Positions 57,556-64,000 of a DNA stretch of 64,000 nt are shown in pieces; the first letter of the stretch is position 1, and the number at the start of each line of letters is the position of its first letter. The stretch covers positions 5,257,474 through 5,321,473 of the forward strand of contig NC_056002.1 in the NCBI RefSeq assembly GCF_018446385.1. Direction: 5' to 3'. The stretch is from Zingiber officinale. Taxonomy: Eukaryota > Streptophyta > Magnoliopsida > Zingiberales > Zingiberaceae. The position numbers and the translations under genes are program-made. The notes under the pieces are model-generated. The model was not told where the DNA came from and ran no database searches. It saw only the letters and a program-made list of their open reading frames with translations.

Positions 57556-59800
57556 GTGGGTAAATTCTTCACTAACCAGAGGGAGATGCGATTATCTTAC
57601 AGGATTTCACCTAACTTTAAAATCCATATGCCTAAACCTAATCAAGTTCCTTATTTGCCACCATCGGGATATCTTACTTTCTTCTCTAATCAACTGAATG
57701 GGGGTTTGAATTTTTCTATCCCTGAATTCTTTAGGGAAGTTTCAAAATATTTTAATATCTCTCTCTATCAATTAACTCCTAATATTTTTAGAATTATGAG
57801 TGGTGTAGCTGTGATTTTTAAGTTGTATTATATACTTGTTTTTTTCCATGATTTCTATCATCCTAAGAGAGCAAAGTTAGGCTTCTTTAATTTCATGGCT
57901 CGAATGGGTTGTTGCTTCCTGGATGGGTTCCCTTCTTCTCACAAGGGATGAAAAAATCACTTTTTTTTTTTTTATCTTAAGCCTTCATTCCCCATTACTT
58001 TCTCGGTTGGTTGGCAAGTTGACATACCCGATCCATTGCCGCTTGGCAAATATAGAAAGGACCCAAAGTATCAAAGATCCCTCGAAGTGTTAACGGGAAT
58101 GTGTTTTAATGCCACCTACCTTGCCAGAAATGAGGGCTTATTATATCGTGCTCGATTGAGCCCTAATGCTGCCGACTTGGAGGCACCGCTCGGTAAGTCT
58201 CACTCTACCCTTTTTTTGTTTGTGAATACTAATTCATGTTCCTTTTCACCTACAGAAGTCATCATGTTGAACCTGTCGATGAGCAAGTAGACCAAGTGGG
58301 ACTTGTCGGATCGATCTGCAAACGTTCTTAACCCTAGAAGTTTCAGAAGATGTTCCAAATGTCACATAGAGTGATTCTGACTTGCCTCCTTCTCACGCCC
58401 TTATGAGCACATGTTTCGAGAAATCCCCTAGTCATTCACAAGCAACTGAAGTAACTGTTCCTACTTAGCCACCTAAGCTAAGAGAAGCGACATTCCCCCT
58501 TCATCTTATTTAGTATTGGAAAGAGCCCACCCATTGCGACTTTTACCTACCATTAAAGACACGGCTGAAGAAACTCACATAATGCCCATTGCAACTGGTT
58601 TTCCTTCCGTCGCTCTGATGAAGAAGAGAAAGCGCCTAGTTTCTTTGGGTCAAAGGTGCATGCTGATATCCCCTGGAGTGGCCTTTCCAGAGTAAGCTCT
58701 CAAGCTGGAGATGTACCCCATGGGTCCTCGAGGTGTTTGAGCCCTGAAGGGTCAGGTTTACCAATGCTAAGTGAGCTGGGCGAGACGTTATCACCAACCC
58801 CGTCAGTTGTTTCTCAACCTAAGATGTTGTCGATTGCCACAGAGACTGGTGCTTCAGCCAGATCTTGTCGCAAGGCAGAGACTGAGCCAACTTGTTAGCT
58901 CTAATCATGGAGGGCGGCTACACCAAAGAGTTGAGGGGTTTGGAAACTCTTGAAGTCAACAATTGAGCAAATAACTATATAATTAAGGTATGTATCTATT
59001 TGTTTTAAATTAGATAGCACCACTTTATTATCCTTAGCCATGATCTCTTTGTAGTTGTGGTCTAAGCATGTAGAAGTTCACAATCGAGTGCCCCATTTAG
59101 TGAGGCAGATTGGGTTGCTAAGAAACGAGGTGAAGACTTGGAGGGTTAACTAGCCACGCCTTCCCGAGCGGTGGAAGAGGCCAGAGCTGAGGTTGCTCAG
59201 GCCGTTGTAGAATCTCATCTATAAGACAACTTATCAGCTCGTCTCTAGAAGGAACTGGAAGAGTCTCAGTTTGAGTCTGACGTAGAGGCAGCTACTCATA
59301 GGGAGGAAGAATTTTTTCAGTTGCAGCTTGCTCCTTTGGAAGTAGAGAGAGGTCGTTTACCGGCTTAGGTGGAGCTACTAGAGTCCCGACTTAGCCGACA
59401 AGAAGAGCATATTACCAATCTGAGTAATCTTACTTCCTAACTACAAGAGAATATAGCCCAGGCGGTCGAGGGCTCTGAGACATTAAGGGATCACGTGAAT
59501 GCAGCTATTCAAGACCAAGGGGCAATGATCATTCAACTCGAACTAACTAAGGTCATGCTGACGGACTATAAGGCTGCAGAGACAGAGTGAAGTTCAAATT
59601 TTAAGACCAATTTTCTTAAATAATAGAAGTACTATAATCTGCTTGCCGCCCAGATATCTAAAAGAATGCGACAAGGATTTGAGGGTAATATCCGACAAGT
59701 TATTCGAGCGGGGTATCTACCACCTGACACTTCTCTAAGCTTCCTTGATCCACAAAAAGTGTAGGAGGAGCTCCTAGATTCAGAGAAGGCGAATACCTAA
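57556..59800 (+). pseudogene. Antisense additional ORF of the gypsy element (Transposase_28-like)
   Basis: The N-terminal part (57556-58290) reads LPPSGYLTFFSNQLNGGLNF, then IPEFFREVSKYFNISLYQL and MCFNATYLARNEGLLYRARL. This is the domain often labelled putative gypsy type transposon in plant proteomes. Farther on (about 59160-59800) Glu/Leu/Gln-rich coiled-coil segments appear. It is treated as a fossil with many breaks. Its biological role in Tat elements is unknown. Confidence 0.6.
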
Positions 59801-60359
59801 GTTAGTTTGACTTTTGTAACTTCTTTGTCAAAATTTACAACTTTGGTGTCAATATTCCTTGTCTATCTTTCACCAAGAACGTAGGTTTTTATCGAGGTGT
59901 TTGAATTTTGACTGGCCGAGTTCAAGTAGCTAGTCTTGATCATTTATGTACTTGACCGAGCGGGATGTCTTGCAAGAGGAAATTTTTCATGGTCAATTGA
60001 GATTAAGGACTCAAGACTGAGTGGTCAGTGCGGTCTTGCCATTCATAAACTTGAGAAATCTAGATCACTCAGAGACTCTCATATAGGAGGATAAGAGCCC
60101 TCATAAGGGCAGCTTTCGTTAACTTCTGTTTAAGAAGTTGAAACTTTGATCGGGGTCTTTCGCAGCTCCCCCTCAGGGAAGTTGAGCATCTCTAAGGATA
60201 AGTTTATGATAGTTCCTGTTCAGGGAAGTTGAGCCTCTCTAAGGGTAAATACAATTTTTCTGAAGCTAGGTCCGATAAGATTGTATTTTTATTATGGGCC
60301 AGCATGACACATAAGATATTTTAGAGATGAACAATTGAAATACTCATTGGGTACGGTAA

Positions 60360-60570
60360 GGTTGCAGATGAGTTACGTTCCAAGGACGACTCGACTTCTT
60401 CCCGTTAAGTTCCTCCAGATAGTAGTTGTTTGACTTCAGCTTGTTGCTAACCCGATACGGACCTCCCCATTGCGACTCAAGTTTATTGACATCACCAACT
60501 AGCTTAATTTTTCACCATACGAGATCTTCCACCTGAAATGAGCGAGGGAGAACTTTCCGATTGTATACTT
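60360..60570 (-). pseudogene. Gypsy integrase C-terminal part
   Basis: The - strand translation shows KIKLVGDVNKLESQWGGPYR and SNNYYLEELNGKKSSRPWN, the C-terminal region of Ty3/gypsy integrase. It lies on the 3' side of the solo LTR inserted into this element. It is treated as a fossil. Confidence 0.75.
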
Positions 60571-61059
60571 ATTGTTGGGACCTTTGTGCCCGCTAGAGGG
60601 GGGGTGAATAGCGTCTCGTCGCGCTCTCGTTGGTTGCGTCTTGATGATATGCAGCGGAAAGAAAGACACAACAAGGCAAAACGCTAACACCTAGGGTTTA
60701 CTTGGTATCCACCTCAAGAAGAGGTGACTAATCCAAGGATCCACACACCGACTCACTCCTTCACTATGAAACACTCCTTCTCGGTCGCAGCCGGAGGCGG
60801 AGAAGTCTTGTAGAAACACACACAACACTACAACACTCACACAAGAATAAAATACACGAATACAACTGAAATATACACTTCTTATTTACTTGTTGCTTGT
60901 TGTTGTTGCCTCTTGAATCTTGGAGATGCACTCCAAGAATCCTCAAGAACTGGCAAGAATCTAGGAGAAGATCGCTGGTGAAAATCACAGCAAATCGCAG
61001 GAGAAGAACGCAAAGTTCTGCGGAGAAAACGCTCCGCAATGGCTATATCCTGTGCTCCC

Positions 61060-61435
61060 AATCGATTGAAATCAACCTTAATCGATTGCCACATCATCTC
61101 TACACAATCCCAGCTGTCTATCACCTATATCTTGCGCAACGACCACTTCCCAATCTATCGACCGATCGATTGGGACTGCCTCAATCGATCGTCCGATCGA
61201 TTTAGAGCCTTTCTGTGCTCTCGCATCCACGCGAGAGCTTCTGTTGCCCAATCGATCGACTAATCAATTGACAGCTCCCAATCGATCGACCGATCGATTG
61301 GGAAAGCCTATGTGCTCGTGATTTCACCACCCAATCGATCGACTGATCGATTGGGTCTTCCCACAATCGCAGCACACTCCAATCGATTGACTGATCGATT
61401 AGACCGTGGTTCAATCGATCGCCCGATCGATTGAA
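61060..61435. repeat. Cluster of CAATCGATCG-type palindromes
   Basis: At least seven copies of a 22-24-bp imperfect palindrome (caatcgatcgaccgatcgat and variants) are spaced 30-60 bp apart within the solo LTR. Variation falls mainly in the two central bases. Confidence 0.8.
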
Positions 61436-61853
61436 CAACCTGGACTTGACTTAAACTCAAGTCCAAAGTCTCCAACCCAACTCCTGGTCAACCATGACCT
61501 GTTGGGTCTCCATGCCTAGCAGTTGGTCACACTTGACCAATCTCGAACTAGCCTTCTAGCCTCCTCCATCAGTCTTGCGTCCCTCGGATATCTCTCATCC
61601 TTCACGTCTTGCCTTCAGGAGCTTCCTTCGGCCTCATCCTAGTTGTCGGATTATACCACCACACTCGACTAATCTCGAACTAGCCTTCTAGCCTCCTCCA
61701 TCAGTTTTGCGTCCCTCAGATATCTCCCCATCCTTCACACCTTGCTTTCAAGAACTTCCTTCGGCCTCATCCTAGTTATCGAGTTCTCCTTGCCAAGTCA
61801 CACTAGGACTTACCTTGCTAAGACCACATGCTTGGACTTACAACCTGTGTCAA

Positions 61854-62085
61854 GATCACACTTGGACTTCCCAATTGCTTGGCTCCTCACTAGGATTTTC
61901 TCCCTTGCCAAGATCACACTTGGACTTTCCAAATGCCTGGCTCCTCACTAAGATTTTCTCCCTTACCAAGATCACACTTGGACTTTCCAAATGCCTGATT
62001 CCTCACCAGGACTTTCTCCCTTTCCAAGATCACACTTGGACTTTCCAATTGCCTGGCTCCTCATCAGGACTTTTTCCTTTGCCTA
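61854..62085. repeat. 58-bp tandem repeat, four copies
   Basis: Units begin gatcacacttggact at 61854, 61912, 61970 and 62028, exactly 58 bp apart, with few differences. Related shorter units (cctaactccagttagga type, about 30 bp) follow to about 62165. All lie in the solo LTR. Confidence 0.9.
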
Positions 62086-62398
62086 ACCTCTAGTTAGGGC
62101 TTCCACCACTGCCTAAACTCCAGTTAGGACTTCCATACGCCTAACTTCCAGTTAGGACTTTCCCAGTCAAGTCTCCTGTCAACCTTGACCTACTTGACTT
62201 ATATTCTCATCAACCTGGTCAACCCTTTGACCATCTCTATAACCAGACGATTGCTCCAGCAATCTCCTTATATTGTCAAATATCAAAACTCAAATCCCGA
62301 CTTAAGCTTGACTCAACTCAAACTTAGTCAAATTGATCAATATTGACCTAGGGAAATTGCCCCAATACTTGTCTCATCCGTTGTCTATATACTTTCAA

Positions 62399-62700
62399 CT
62401 AAGTGGATGTCTTATCTTTATCTTCAATTATAAAGTCAAGCTCAAGCAGTTGGCTTTGAATATTGATTTCTTTTTTATAATTGCTTTGCCACATAGATTC
62501 TTCTCCCACATTTATCGGTATCATTGCTTCTTCTCCATACACCAGGTTGAATGGGGTATGACTAATACTTTCTCTAGGGTTATTCGATATGTCCATAGGA
62601 TGCACGAGAGCTCTTCCACCCAACTGCTCTTCATATGATTTAATTTTACCTTGAGTTCTCATATAATTTCTCTGTTGCTAGCCTTTGCTTGTCTATTACT
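62399..62700 (-). pseudogene. Gypsy integrase core part
   Basis: The - strand translation shows SISHTPFNLVYGEEAMIPIN, a landmark of the Ty3/gypsy integrase core end, preceded by further integrase-like residues toward 62700. It is on the 5' side of the nested solo LTR. It is treated as a fossil. Confidence 0.75.
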
Positions 62701-62709
62701 ATGAGGGTA

Positions 62710-64000
62710 GGCTACTGATCCGGATGTAGTTTGGGACATGAAAGGAAATAAGGAGATGAGGGAGGGCATTCTCGTCTTTTGGTGCATTTAGGGGTTTGAG
62801 TGCTTTTAAGCACTGTTCACAGTGCAAACAGAGGAGGGGCTGCTGCTTCGGGCTTGTTGGACGCCGCCACCACTGCGGAGGGAAGCCGATTTCTTCCTCA
62901 GGCTCTTGCGACACCCTCGCCGGCGCCGTTGGCCTCCTCCCTTCCTCTCTCTCCCTCTCTTTCTCTCCGCCGCCCACAGGACCAAGAGGAAGCTCATCTT
63001 CTTCGTCCTAGCATTCCTCACCAACGCCGCCGGCATGAGGGATCGACACCAGCATCCACAGCTGTGCTCCGACCACGCTCTTACTTGTCTCCTCGTCGCA
63101 GCGGCTGACCATCACCGCCGGTGAGGCATGCCCCTGACTCTCCTTCCCGCCGAGCTATGGACGCCTCCTTTTCTTCAAGCCGCCGCACACCTTCTCCTTC
63201 CTCGCTGAAGGCCATGACCGCACACTGCCGAGGTCGCCGCTGCATCTCTCTTCACTGATCTCCTTCGCCGCCTCGCGCCCAAGGGGTGCTTTTGCTGCCT
63301 GCGGCTACATCCGGGGTGGAAGCAAAGCTTCTTGATCCTTTGCTACTGCCGCCGGATAGACCCGCCGCCGACGAGGGGACCCCCTCCTCCCTTATCCTCC
63401 GACCTCGATGCCTCCCTCCGCCCCTGACGATGGTGGAGGTTGCCGCCTATGCCTCAAGCAGGCGTCCACGCCTCACGCCATAGACACCGTTGATAGCACA
63501 GCATAGCAGCCGCTGTTCCCGTCCAACTAGCCGCTGTCCGAACGCTTAGGTTTGCCTGCGTTAGCCTTCGAGTCGGGTTAGTGCTCGGCCAGCGAGCCGA
63601 GGGGGTTCCGGCCATCGAGTCGTTGGGTTTTACTCTGTGCATCTTTATTATGATTATGAGCTATTTGTGTTATCCGGCCTGCGTGCCGCCTATCGGCCTA
63701 CGAGCCGTTATGTCTCAGCCTACATGCCGCATTCCGGATCCAGGCTGCATCGGATTCCGTGCCGCCACCATTAGATTTGACTTCTCAGCGGGTTCACACC
63801 CATCTACTTGTCACGACCGCGACGACTTGATCAGCACCACGACCAGCTCACTCATCCATCCGAGGGTGCCCCCCTAGGCCAGGGTACGTTCTCGTACCTT
63901 TTCTGCATTTAGTTAATTATTCTGTCATTAGTATTCGGTTGCTCATATATATATGTGATTTGCCTCGAGCACCGAGGTACCAGAGGCCGGGGTGACCCGG
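62710..64000. repeat. GC-rich LTR-like tract at the window edge
   Basis: GC content rises sharply and all frames are partly open, with no consistent protein. Around 63670-63780 the words cctgcgtgccg, cctacgagccg and cctacatgccg recur, a style seen in gypsy LTRs. The tract runs off the window, so its identity cannot be fixed. It could be part of the LTR or leader of another element. Confidence 0.3.

Larger units (their letters stand above)
60573..62367 (-). mobile_element. Large solo LTR inserted into the gypsy integrase
   Basis: The ends are tgttggga at the left and gccccaata at the right, near-complementary as in copia LTRs. The flanks cttat and cttgt agree at four of five bases. The host integrase pieces continue on either side, proving a nested insertion. 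The C-rich segment next to the left end (ccccctctagcgggc on the - strand) is typical of SIRE-type LTR 3' ends. Inside are an array of caatcgatcg palindromes (61060-61435) and a 58-bp tandem repeat (61854-62085). Confidence 0.75.
55990..62700 (-). mobile_element. Broken Ty3/gypsy element, Tat-like, with antisense ORF
   Basis: In - orientation, integrase pieces lie at 62399-62700 and 60360-60570, on either side of a later solo LTR. The 3' part (57500-60300) carries an ORF on the opposite strand. An LTR-like tract may occupy about 55990-57480, but its ends are not resolved. Antisense extra ORFs downstream of pol are known for the Tat lineage (maize Grande gene 23 is one). The element is old, with many breaks, and is truncated at its right near 62.7 kb. 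The gag, RT and 5' LTR are not in the window. An alternative is that the + strand ORF belongs to a separate sense-oriented element. Confidence 0.6.

Noticed and set aside
62796-63883. Multiple Pro/Arg/Ser-rich open frames at the right edge
   Set aside because: All frames are open together and none has a domain. The tract looks LTR-like.

Overview
The window is nuclear DNA of a flowering plant. Genes carry spliced GT-AG introns, AT-rich intergenic DNA holds nested LTR elements, MITEs and SINEs, and a pararetrovirus fossil is present. A steep 5'-to-3' fall in GC inside the receptor-kinase gene, and GC-rich first exons elsewhere, suggest a commelinid-type monocot. Zingiberales is possible, but that is a guess from composition and repeat style. 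No bacterial genes or CRISPR were seen.

Left part (1-10.3 kb): two small exons of an unrecognised + strand gene, then a complete ten-exon TSR3 gene (18S rRNA aminocarboxypropyltransferase), a - strand mitochondrial ribosomal protein L12 gene and a - strand 74-aa gene of unknown role. From 10.3 to 17.3 kb there is repeat DNA: two SINE copies sharing one target duplication, AT-rich modules, and a broken Ty1/copia element whose LTR was itself hit by another LTR.

Centre (17.3-29.2 kb): an endogenous badnavirus-like pararetrovirus lies as a roughly 5-6 kb inverted repeat, tail to tail around 24.03-24.06 kb. Each arm carries promoter and primer-binding leader, ORF1, ORF2, movement protein with a dUTPase domain, and coat/protease parts. 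The two arm promoters face each other. The copies are broken and are treated as a fossil.

Right-centre (30.2-52.3 kb): ribosomal protein S16 (-) and an autophagy ATG14 homologue (+) share a 423-bp divergent promoter region. A RING-CH (MARCH-type) membrane E3 ligase (-) converges on ATG14. A 1049-aa LRR receptor-like pseudokinase (-) follows. Exon chains worked out by eye keep frame to the bases: TSR3 272 aa, ATG14 479 aa, E3 320 aa, kinase 1049 aa. Their introns host an Au-type SINE, a Ty1/copia fragment, a hAT-like MITE and a solo LTR.

Right end (52.4-64 kb): a short solo LTR and a SINE, both with perfect target duplications, then a broken Ty3/gypsy Tat-like element. It carries an ORF antisense to its integrase and a large solo LTR inserted into the integrase region. 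A GC-rich LTR-like tract closes the window. The host genes are mostly housekeeping (translation, rRNA modification, autophagy, ubiquitination, signalling) and show no shared pathway.
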